DNA of 8,999 nucleotides, from contig JAEERN010000017.1 of the NCBI GenBank assembly GCA_016285815.1, forward strand, positions 1 through 8,999, written 5' to 3'. A model generated the notes under the pieces. It was not told the origin of the DNA. It did no database searches and worked only from the letters and a program-made list of their open reading frames with translations. Origin of the DNA: Clostridiales bacterium. GTDB taxonomy: Bacteria > Bacillota > Clostridia > Oscillospirales > QAMX01. Shown here piece after piece: positions 1-4,299 of this stretch (its first letter is position 1; each line of letters opens with the position of its first letter). A program made the position numbers and the translations under genes.

Positions 1-46
1 CGCCCCCCCGCCCGCGCGCGCCGCGCGCCGCGCCGGCGCGGCGCGC
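1..46. repeat. A/T-free GC tract with 24-bp perfect palindrome
   Basis: The first 46 bases contain only G and C. Positions 23-46 form a perfect palindrome with 12-base arms (23-34 and 35-46, the first reading GCGCGCCGCGCC), so both strands can fold. On the minus strand it lies directly after the T-tract of the rplL terminator. It has no T-tract of its own on either side, so it does not look like a second intrinsic terminator. No gene is visible in it. It could be part of a dispersed GC-rich intergenic repeat, or a structured element in the leader of whatever lies beyond the window edge. Confidence 0.6.
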
Positions 47-85
47 AAAAAAAGCAGGCGGACAGCGGTGCTGTTCGCCTGCTTT
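47..85 (-). terminator. Intrinsic terminator after rplL
   Basis: On the minus strand, 85-70 pairs with 66-51 in a 16-bp stem with one A-C mismatch and a 3-nt loop (ACC). The stem runs into a tract of seven T (53-47). It starts 30 bases after the rplL stop codon and would end the ribosomal transcript. In many bacteria rpoB follows rplL with only partial termination here, so this could be a full terminator or an attenuator before rpoB. The window ends too soon to tell. Confidence 0.9.
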
Positions 86-115
86 CGGGCCGATGTTTCG
101 CTTGGAGAAGAGATC

Positions 116-496
116 TTACTTGATCTCCATCTTGGCGCCGACTTCTTCCAGCTTGGCCTTGATGGCTTCGGCTTCGTCCTTCTGGATGTTCTCCTTGATG
201 GGCTTCGGGCAGCTCTCGACGAGCTCCTTGGCCTCTTTCAGGCCGAGACCGGTGATGTCGCGGACGACCTTGATGACCTGAAGCTTCTGAGCGCCGAACT
301 CGACGAGGACCGGCGTGAACTCGGTCTTCTCTTCTTCGACGGGGGCGGCGGCGGCAGCCGGAGCCGCGGCGACGGCCACGGGGGCGGCGGCGGAGACGCC
401 GAACTCTTCCTCAAGAGCCTTGACGAGCTCGGAGAGCTCCAGAACGGTGAGGGCCTTGACTTCCTCGATGAGGGCGTTGATCTTTTCGCTAGCCAT
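116..496 (-). CDS. rplL: 50S ribosomal protein L7/L12
   Basis: This is the ribosomal stalk protein, which binds L10 as dimers and recruits and activates the translational GTPases (EF-G, EF-Tu, IF2, RF3). At 126 aa it has the normal family length. Residues 1-33 are the N-terminal dimerisation and L10-binding helices. Residues 35-53 are the Ala/Pro/Val-rich flexible hinge. Residues 57-126 are the globular C-terminal domain, with the conserved core VIKVVRDITGLGLKEAK (74-90) and the ending KLEEVGAKMEIK. The ATG at 496 is preceded by AGGAGG at about 9-nt spacing, and the stop is TAA. It lies 25 nt after rplJ, with which it forms the L10-L12 operon, and is followed by a strong terminator. It is probably controlled together with rplJ by the L10 leader. 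Identification is secure. Confidence 0.98.
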   Translation of the reverse strand: MASEKINALIEEVKALTVLELSELVKALEEEFGVSAAAPVAVAAAPAAAAAPVEEEKTEFTPVLVEFGAQKLQVIKVVRDITGLGLKEAKELVESCPKPIKENIQKDEAEAIKAKLEEVGAKMEIK

Positions 497-521
497 TTTC
501 TTGTTCCTCCTGATGATTTGA

Positions 522-1061
522 TTATGCCGCTGTTTCGTTTTTCTTCTCCGCGATGGCGTTCAGCGCGACGACCAGTCCGCGGATGTTTCCGTTGAGCACG
601 TTCACGAAGCCCGTGATCGGGGCATTGAACCCGCCCAACACCTGCGCGATAAGGACCTCTTTCGACGGCAGCTTCGCCAGCGCGTCGACGCCATCCTTAT
701 CGATGACCTTACCCTCGACAAATCCGGCTTTCACAGAGAAAGCGCCGTTGGATTTGCCGGAGTACTCGGAAAGAACCTTCGCTGCCGCAACGGGGTCCGA
801 GCTGGTGGCCAGAGCGGTCGTGCCGTTCAAATGCTCTTTCAGCCCGTCGAGCCCGCAGTTTTCAGCGGCGCGGGACAGCAGCGTGTTCTTGACGACGCTG
901 TACTCCACGCCCGCCTTGCGCAGCTGGCGGCGGAGAGCGGTGTCGGCTTCGACAGTGATGCCCTTGTAATCGACGATCACGCCGGCTGTCGCGCCGTTCA
1001 GTCTCTCGGTCAGCGCCTGCACTGTGCTCTGCTTTTCGGCGAGTACCTTTCCTGATGGCAT
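522..1061 (-). CDS. rplJ: 50S ribosomal protein L10
   Basis: L10 is the base of the ribosomal stalk. It anchors L7/L12 dimers to 23S rRNA next to L11, and in its family it represses its own mRNA through an L10 leader. The 179-aa product has the family pattern: an N-terminal globular RNA-binding domain (roughly 1-130, with the motifs VDYKGITVEAD and VVKNTLLSRA), then a C-terminal helix (about 155-175, VLNGNIRGLVVALNAIAEK) that carries the L12 dimers. I chose the ATG at 1061 because GGAGGT (1074-1069) sits 7 nt upstream. An in-frame GTG at 1070 overlaps that Shine-Dalgarno and is unlikely to be the start. The stop is TAA, 25 nt before rplL. The long leader upstream is annotated separately. Confidence 0.97.
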   Translation of the reverse strand: MPSGKVLAEKQSTVQALTERLNGATAGVIVDYKGITVEADTALRRQLRKAGVEYSVVKNTLLSRAAENCGLDGLKEHLNGTTALATSSDPVAAAKVLSEYSGKSNGAFSVKAGFVEGKVIDKDGVDALAKLPSKEVLIAQVLGGFNAPITGFVNVLNGNIRGLVVALNAIAEKKNETAA

Positions 1062-1111
1062 GGGTTTCACCTCCGTTTGAATGGTTAAAGCCTGTATCCA
1101 AAACGGAACGA

Positions 1112-1143
1112 CACGTCCCGCGGTCCGAAGACCGCGGGACGTG
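1112..1143 (-). promoter_or_regulatory. 14-bp hairpin with UUCG tetraloop in the rplJ leader
   Basis: On the minus strand, 1143-1130 (CACGTCCCGCGGTC) pairs perfectly with 1125-1112, closed by TTCG inside a C-G pair. In RNA this is the exceptionally stable C(UUCG)G tetraloop. The hairpin lies between the L10-binding domain and the rplJ ribosome binding site, 38 nt before the Shine-Dalgarno. What follows is TCGTTCCGTTTTGG, only a weak and interrupted T-run. It could be an attenuator-type terminator, a structural insulator, or an RNA processing or stabilising site. The structure is certain and the function is inferred. Confidence 0.8.
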
Positions 1144-1149
1144 GATCAG

Positions 1150-1250
1150 TCGAGACAGGGTTTCGCATCTCAGGCCTGTTCACATCCTCGGCAGGGATTA
1201 CGCCGCGCCGCTTTCGCGCCGCCGCTTCCTGCTGTCTTCGGAATAAGGCT
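1150..1250 (-). ncRNA. L10 leader (ribosomal protein leader RNA)
   Basis: The minus-strand transcript reads CCGAAGACAGCAGG (1241-1228). It continues through a GC-rich arm with a GCGAAAGC-type GNRA loop, then TAATCCCTGCCGAGGAT (1200-1184). AGACAGCAGG joined to CCTGCCGAGG, with the UAAU between them, matches from memory the conserved core of the L10 leader family found ahead of rplJ in Firmicutes. GCAGG pairs with CCTGC to close the internal-loop domain that binds L10(L12)4. A further helix is possible between ACAGG (about 1179-1175) and CCTGT (about 1159-1155). Excess L10 would bind here and reduce rplJ-rplL expression. The exact ends are approximate. I see no convincing promoter between rplA and this leader, so it is probably reached by read-through. 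Confidence 0.85.
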
Positions 1251-1300
1251 TTATTATTATTGACGGGACGCCTGGGCGCCCGAAAATAACCGCAAGTTCG

Positions 1301-2002
1301 TCAGATGATGTCGGAAACGCGGGCGGTGTTGATCTTGACGCCCGGGCCCATGGTCGAAGTGACGACGCAGGACTTGATGTACTGGCCCTTGGCGGCGGCC
1401 GGCTTGGCCTTCACGATGGCGTTGGTCAGCGTGATCAGGTTCTCATACAGCTTGTCTTTGCCGAACGAGACCTTGCCGATGGGGCAGTGGATGATGTTGG
1501 TGCGGTCGAGACGGTACTCGATCTTACCGGCCTTCAGCTCCTGGACCGCGCGGGTGATGTCCATGGTGACGGTGCCGGCCTTGGGGTTCGGCATCAGGCC
1601 CTTGGGACCGAGCACGCGGCCCAGACGGCCCACCAGGCCCATCATGTCCGGCGTCGCGACGGCGACGTCGAAGTCGAAGAAGTTCTCCTTCTGGATGCGC
1701 TGGACCAGATCCTCCGCACCGACGACCTCGGCGCCGGCGGCCTGGGCCTCTTCGGCCTTGGCGTCGCGGGCGAAGACGAGGACGCGGACGGTCTTGCCGG
1801 TCCCGTTGGGAAGGACCACCGCGCCGCGGACCTGCTGGTCAGCATGGCGGGAGTCGACGCCCAGACGGAGATGGCATTCGACGGTCTCGTCGAACTTGGC
1901 CTTGGCGTTGTTGACGACGGTCTCCAGCGCCTCGAGGGGCTCGTACTGCTTCTGTTTATCGTAGGACTTGACGCTGTCCTGATACTTTTTGCCTCTGAAC
2001 AC
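1301..2002 (-). CDS. rplA: 50S ribosomal protein L1
   Basis: L1 forms the mobile L1 stalk of the 50S subunit by binding 23S helices 76-78, and takes part in release of deacylated tRNA. It also represses its own operon by binding a mimic of that rRNA in mRNA. The product is 233 aa, the usual length. Visible landmarks are the N-terminal GKKYQDS, the L1 signature GRLGRVLGPKGLMPNPK (125-141), and the C-terminal STMGPGVKI (216-224). The start is GTG at 2002 (VFRGKKY), supported by GGAGG about 8 nt upstream (2015-2011). No in-frame ATG fits the expected N-terminus. The stop is TGA at 1303-1301. It lies 102 nt after rplK, across a spacer that resembles the L1 binding site. Confidence 0.98.
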   Translation of the reverse strand: MFRGKKYQDSVKSYDKQKQYEPLEALETVVNNAKAKFDETVECHLRLGVDSRHADQQVRGAVVLPNGTGKTVRVLVFARDAKAEEAQAAGAEVVGAEDLVQRIQKENFFDFDVAVATPDMMGLVGRLGRVLGPKGLMPNPKAGTVTMDITRAVQELKAGKIEYRLDRTNIIHCPIGKVSFGKDKLYENLITLTNAIVKAKPAAAKGQYIKSCVVTSTMGPGVKINTARVSDII

Positions 2003-2020
2003 TTTTTCTTCCTCCTGAAT

Positions 2021-2092
2021 GTGGTGTTTTCGGATCTACCTTACCGAACGGTAATCCGCCGCGGAGAGGGTCTCCGCGGTCCATCCTCCCAC
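2021..2092 (-). promoter_or_regulatory. Putative L1-binding mRNA site between rplK and rplA
   Basis: On the minus strand, GTGG (2092-2089) pairs with CCAC (2024-2021) and GGAT (2086-2083) pairs with ATCC (2035-2032). These leave an asymmetric internal loop of GA opposite GAAAACA. The 23S rRNA helix 76 region bound by L1 has, from memory in E. coli, GUGGGAGG on one side and UGAAAUACCAC on the other, so both strands of this mRNA helix resemble it. Inside the loop sits a perfect 9-bp hairpin, CCGCGGAGA/TCTCCGCGG (2079-2059), and a small TTACC/GGTAA stem (2054-2041). The structure ends 5 nt before the rplA Shine-Dalgarno, so L1 binding could hide it. Autoregulation by L1 is known for this operon in bacteria. 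This location is inferred. Confidence 0.65.
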
Positions 2093-2104
2093 TTGACGGC
2101 GCCG

Positions 2105-2530
2105 TCAGTCGTCGACGATGACGCCCATGCTGCGGCAGGTGCCCATGATCATGCTCATGGCGCCCTCAAGATCCTTGGCGTTGAGGTCCTGCATCTTGGT
2201 CTCGGCGATCCGCTGGATCGCTTCGCGGCTGATGTGGGCGACCTTGGTCTTGTTCGGAACGCCGGAACCGCTCTCGATCCCGCACTCTTTCAGGATCAGC
2301 GCGGCGGCCGGAGGCGTCTTGGTGATGAACGAGAACGTCCGGTCGGCGTAGCAGGTGATGACGACGGGGATCTTGAACCCGACGTTGTTCTTGGTCCGCT
2401 CGTTGAACTCCTTGACGAAGCCCATGATGTTCAGGCCGTAGGGGGCGAGAGCCGGACCCACCGGAGGACCGGCGGTGGCCTTTCCGGCGTTTATCTGAAG
2501 CTTTACATAACCGTTGATCTTCTGTGCCAT
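2105..2530 (-). CDS. rplK: 50S ribosomal protein L11
   Basis: L11 is part of the GTPase-associated centre. It binds the 1067-region of 23S rRNA, is the context for thiostrepton binding, and is required for ribosome-dependent RelA activation. The 141-aa length is exactly typical. The N-terminal domain (1-70) contains KLQINAGKATAGPPVGPALAPYGLNIMGFVKEF-type sequence, including the conserved GPPVGPAL (21-28). The C-terminal rRNA-binding domain (about 72-141) has KTPPAAALILK and ends RSMGVIVDD. The ATG at 2530 follows a GGAAGGAAG sequence, a less canonical Shine-Dalgarno than those of its neighbours. The gene starts 30 nt after nusG, too close for its own leader. The stop TGA (2107-2105) lies inside a 14-bp palindrome, TGACGGCGCCGTCA (2094-2107). 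Confidence 0.98.
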   Translation of the reverse strand: MAQKINGYVKLQINAGKATAGPPVGPALAPYGLNIMGFVKEFNERTKNNVGFKIPVVITCYADRTFSFITKTPPAAALILKECGIESGSGVPNKTKVAHISREAIQRIAETKMQDLNAKDLEGAMSMIMGTCRSMGVIVDD

Positions 2531-2560
2531 TTGTTGTCTTCCTTCCCGAATGTCCGAGGA

Positions 2561-3085
2561 TCAGTCCTCGTCAGGCTCCACGTCGGCCGTGTCCAGCTCG
2601 ACGGAGGTGTCTCTTCCGAACATTGAAATTTTAACCTTGATCTTGCGCTTGTCGTCCGACAGCTCCTCCACGGTGCCCATAAAGCCCTCGAAGGGACCGT
2701 CTGTGATGCGGATCCTGTCGCCCGGCGCCACGGTGACGACGACCTCGTTCCGTTCGACGCCCAGCTTGATGACCTCCTGCTCTGTGAGCGGCACCGGCTT
2801 CGAGCCGGGGCCCACGAAGCTCGTGACGCCGCGCACGTTCCTCACGATGTGCCAGCTTTCGTCGTTCATGACCATCTTCACCAGAACATAGCCCGGGAAG
2901 ATCTTTCTCTGAACTTCCTCCTGGCGGTTCTCGCGGATCTCGGTCACGGTCTCGACGGGGATCATCACTTCGCGGATCAATTCCTGAAGACCGTGGTTCT
3001 CGACGGTCTTCTCGATGGTCGTGGCCACTTTGTTCTCATACCCGGAATAGGTATGGATCACATACCACTTCGCTTCGTCAGCCAT
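2561..3085 (-). CDS. nusG: Transcription termination/antitermination factor NusG
   Basis: NusG is the universally conserved elongation factor that binds the RNA polymerase clamp through its N-terminal domain. Through the KOW domain it contacts the ribosome, Rho or NusE, depending on the organism. The product is 174 aa. Residues 6-100 form the NGN domain (KWYVIHTYSGYENKVATTIE, RKIFPGYVLVKMVMNDESWHIVRN in part, then GVTSFVGPGSKPVPL). Residues 118-172 form the KOW domain (VAPGDRIRITDGPFEGFMGTV). The ATG at 3085 (MADEAKWYV) matches the usual N-terminus and has an AGGGA/AGGA purine stretch upstream. The frame stays open further upstream across the end of secE, but that extension is not NusG-like. 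It lies 17 nt after secE, the classic secE-nusG pairing. Confidence 0.98.
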   Translation of the reverse strand: MADEAKWYVIHTYSGYENKVATTIEKTVENHGLQELIREVMIPVETVTEIRENRQEEVQRKIFPGYVLVKMVMNDESWHIVRNVRGVTSFVGPGSKPVPLTEQEVIKLGVERNEVVVTVAPGDRIRITDGPFEGFMGTVEELSDDKRKIKVKISMFGRDTSVELDTADVEPDED

Positions 3086-3102
3086 GGTCCTGTCCCTCGC
3101 GC

Positions 3103-3420
3103 TCACTTGAAAATGCCGATGAACAGCGAGAGCCCGTTCCGGAACACCAGATCCGACACCACGACCAACGCGCCGACGAGCACCGTCATCACGGCGACGA
3201 CCAGCGTGCTCTTGCAAACCTGCTTGAAGGTGGGCCAAGTGACTTTCTTCGCCTCGCTCTTCAGCTCTTTGAACCACCTCACGATGGCCCGCCAGAAGCG
3301 AACGAGGAAGAACGGCTTTTTATCCTTTTTGGACTTTTCGACCTTCACCGGTTTGGCGGGAGCGGTGCTTTCGGCGAGATCCAGCTTGTCGTTTTTGCTT
3401 GCTGCTTTGATGTCTGCCAT
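3103..3420 (-). CDS. secE: Preprotein translocase subunit SecE
   Basis: SecE is the small essential clamp subunit of the SecYEG channel in the cytoplasmic membrane. The 105-aa product is a single-span SecE, as in Gram-positive bacteria. It has a charged Lys-rich N-terminal tail (1-36), an amphipathic surface helix (about 40-58, LVRFWRAIVRWFKELKSEA), and the SecE signature EAKKVTWPT (56-64). One transmembrane segment follows (about 71-93, STLVVAVMTVLVGALVVVSD). The tail is longer than in the roughly 60-residue minimal SecE proteins, but nothing suggests fusion. The ATG at 3420 has a weak GGGTGG ribosome binding site. The stop is TGA, 17 nt before nusG. It follows rpmG by 39 nt. Confidence 0.96.
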   Translation of the reverse strand: MADIKAASKNDKLDLAESTAPAKPVKVEKSKKDKKPFFLVRFWRAIVRWFKELKSEAKKVTWPTFKQVCKSTLVVAVMTVLVGALVVVSDLVFRNGLSLFIGIFK

Positions 3421-3459
3421 CCGTTTACCACCCTTTCTTTCCTTTCCGGGAAGCCTCCG

Positions 3460-3609
3460 TCACTTGGTTTCCCTGTGAAGGGTATGCTTGCGGCAGAAGC
3501 GGCAGTATTTCATCCGTTCAAGCCGGTCCGGATCGTTCTTCTTGTTCTTCGAAGTATCATAGTTTCGCTGTTTGCACTCCGTGCAGGCAAGAGTTATCCT
3601 GACTCTCAT
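3460..3609 (-). CDS. rpmG: 50S ribosomal protein L33, zinc-ribbon form
   Basis: This small 49-aa protein begins MRVRITLACTECKQRNYDTS and ends CRFCRKHTLHRETK. It carries two CxxC pairs, C9/C12 and C36/C39, so it is the zinc-binding (C+) form of L33. It sits near the E-site region of the 50S subunit. The ATG at 3609 is preceded by AGGAGGT (3627-3621) at 11 nt, and the stop is TGA at 3462-3460. It is the first gene of the ribosomal cluster, 39 nt before secE. The order rpmG-secE-nusG is common in Firmicutes. It lies downstream of an exact-consensus promoter and a short structured leader. In some species zinc-free L33 paralogs are Zur-regulated. No Zur-box-like palindrome is evident here. Confidence 0.95.
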   Translation of the reverse strand: MRVRITLACTECKQRNYDTSKNKKNDPDRLERMKYCRFCRKHTLHRETK

Positions 3610-3642
3610 ACGATAACGGCACCTCCTGTAAGTTTTGCCTCC

Positions 3643-3678
3643 CTAAAAAAGGCCACAAAAGAAAAGGCCTTTTTTCAT
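3643..3678 (-). other. Possible 11-codon leader ORF before rpmG
   Basis: Starting at ATG 3678, the minus strand encodes MKKGLFFCGLF followed by TAG (3645-3643). The ATG lies only about 4-6 nt after the predicted transcription start, with no room for a Shine-Dalgarno, so translation would have to be leaderless. The frame coincides almost exactly with the U-tailed hairpin 3675-3645, and a GGGAGG sequence (3643-3638) overlaps its stop. A translated attenuator is conceivable. A chance frame inside an A/T-rich hairpin is at least as likely. Confidence 0.25.
3645..3675 (-). terminator. U-tailed hairpin in rpmG leader (putative attenuator)
   Basis: The minus strand reads AAAAAAGGCC (3675-3666), an 11-nt loop, and GGCCTTTTTT (3654-3645). 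This is a perfect 10-bp stem with a GGCC core and flanking A/T pairs, so six U end the structure. It begins only about 8 nt after the predicted start of the rpmG transcript and before the rpmG ribosome binding site. It would therefore act on initiating polymerase or mRNA stability, not on the upstream mgsA transcript alone. The hairpin is symmetric and could also terminate plus-strand transcription. A stem with only 4 G-C pairs would be a weak terminator. Confidence 0.6.
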
Positions 3679-3689
3679 AGGTAAGAGTT

Positions 3690-3718
3690 ATTATACTATC
3701 CCTCTCCGGAAATGTCAA
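3690..3718 (-). promoter_or_regulatory. Exact-consensus sigma-A promoter for the rpmG-rplL cluster
   Basis: On the minus strand there is TTGACA (3718-3713), a 17-nt spacer (3712-3696), and TATAAT (3695-3690). Both hexamers match the sigma-70/sigma-A consensus at every position with ideal spacing. The expected start is near 3682-3684, giving an rpmG leader of about 75 nt. It lies between the mgsA terminator and rpmG and is probably the main promoter for all seven genes down to rplL. Confidence 0.93.
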
Positions 3719-3738
3719 GAAAAATCTTTGGGTTTTCC

Positions 3739-3781
3739 AAAAAAATTTTTCAGGGCGGACCGGAACGCCCGGCCCGCCCTG
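3739..3781 (-). terminator. Intrinsic terminator after mgsA
   Basis: On the minus strand, CAGGGCGGGCCGG (3781-3769) pairs with CCGGTCCGCCCTG (3763-3751), 13 bp with one G-U pair and a 5-nt loop. Five A (3750-3746) and seven T (3745-3739) follow. The T-run is offset by five bases from the stem, slightly unusual for an intrinsic terminator. It starts 22 nt after the mgsA stop and separates it from the ribosomal promoter. Confidence 0.82.
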
Positions 3782-3803
3782 CTTGCCTCTCGGTTTTTGC
3801 GCG

Positions 3804-4208
3804 TCACTCCTTGGGATTGACGATGTCGCGCCAGTCCAGATCGCCCCGGGCCAGCCCGTGGATCAGGACCTCCGCCGTGGCCACGTTGGTGGCGATGGGC
3901 ACGTTGTGCAGATCGCAGAGCCGCAGCAGGGAGAACAGGTCGGGCTCGTGGACCCCCGCCGTCAGCGGGTCGCGGAAGAACAGGACCATATCGATCTCGT
4001 TGTAGGCGATGCGCGCGCCGATCTGCTGGTCGCCGCCCTGGGGACCCGAAAGGAAGCGGTGGACCTTCAGCCCCGTGGCCTCGGCCACCAGCTTGCCGGT
4101 GGTCCCCGTGGCGAACAGGTTGTGCTGAGAAAGGATCCCGCAATAGGCGATGCAGATCTGGACCATCAGTTCTTTTTTCTTGTCGTGGGCGATCAGGGCA
4201 ATGTTCAT
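3804..4208 (-). CDS. mgsA: Methylglyoxal synthase
   Basis: This cytoplasmic lyase converts dihydroxyacetone phosphate to methylglyoxal and phosphate, a glycolytic bypass that relieves phosphate limitation and sugar-phosphate stress. The product is 134 aa, slightly shorter than the E. coli enzyme (152 aa), which has an N-terminal extension. Family motifs are clear: NIALIAHDKKK (2-12), the phosphate-binding ATGTTGK (33-39), SGPQGGDQQIGARI (54-67), FFRDPL (77-82) and HEPD (87-90). By alignment the active-site residues are H8, D60 (catalytic base), D80, H87 and D90, all present. The ATG at 4208 has GGGAAGGAA upstream, and the stop lies 22 nt before the terminator hairpin. It has its own promoter. 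Its place next to minD recalls clostridial clusters in which mgsA ends the mre-min region. Confidence 0.97.
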   Translation of the reverse strand: MNIALIAHDKKKELMVQICIAYCGILSQHNLFATGTTGKLVAEATGLKVHRFLSGPQGGDQQIGARIAYNEIDMVLFFRDPLTAGVHEPDLFSLLRLCDLHNVPIATNVATAEVLIHGLARGDLDWRDIVNPKE

Positions 4209-4252
4209 TCTCTCGTTTCCTTCCCGGTGCCGACGCGCGGCCCTCTCTTTCT

Positions 4253-4280
4253 ATTATACCGCATTTCCCGCCAGAATCAA
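4253..4280 (-). promoter_or_regulatory. Sigma-A promoter for mgsA
   Basis: On the minus strand, TTGATT (4280-4275) is followed by a 16-nt spacer and a perfect TATAAT (4258-4253). It lies in the 91-nt gap between minD and mgsA. The expected start is near 4246, giving a leader of about 40 nt that contains the GGGAAGGAA ribosome binding site. It makes mgsA expression partly independent of the upstream envelope genes, as no terminator separates minD from mgsA. Confidence 0.82.
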
Positions 4281-4299
4281 GATGCGCGGCCGAAATTCG

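Noticed and set aside
1062..1070. Upstream GTG start for rplJ giving an extra MKP
   Set aside because: The GTG at 1070 overlaps the GGAGGT Shine-Dalgarno (1074-1069). The ATG at 1061 has ideal spacing and matches the family N-terminus.
1264..1282. Terminator after rplA
   Set aside because: CGGGCGCC and GGCGTCCCG can pair with one bulge and a tight loop, but the following bases are TCAATAATAATAAAG, with no T-run. It is not a terminator and may be only a spacer structure.
1244..1300. Separate promoter for rplJ
   Set aside because: There are A/T-rich stretches (AATAATAATAAAG, TTATTTT), but no pair of -35 and -10 hexamers at 16-18 nt spacing. Read-through from the rpmG promoter is the simpler explanation.
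2094..2107. Operator-like 14-bp palindrome TGACGGCGCCGTCA
   Set aside because: It overlaps the rplK stop codon inside an operon, far from any promoter. A chance or weak RNA hairpin is more likely than a repressor site.
1487..2626. 379-codon open frame on the plus strand
   Set aside because: It lies opposite rplA, rplK and the end of nusG. It has no recognisable domain and its composition is that of an antisense shadow.
3086..3277. N-terminal extension of nusG upstream of 3085
   Set aside because: The extra frame overlaps the end of secE and has no NusG similarity. MADEAKWYV at 3085 is the normal start.
3421..3803. tRNA gene (tRNA-Trp often lies near secE)
   Set aside because: No tRNA-like cloverleaf or T-loop sequence is present in the rpmG-secE or mgsA-rpmG spacers.
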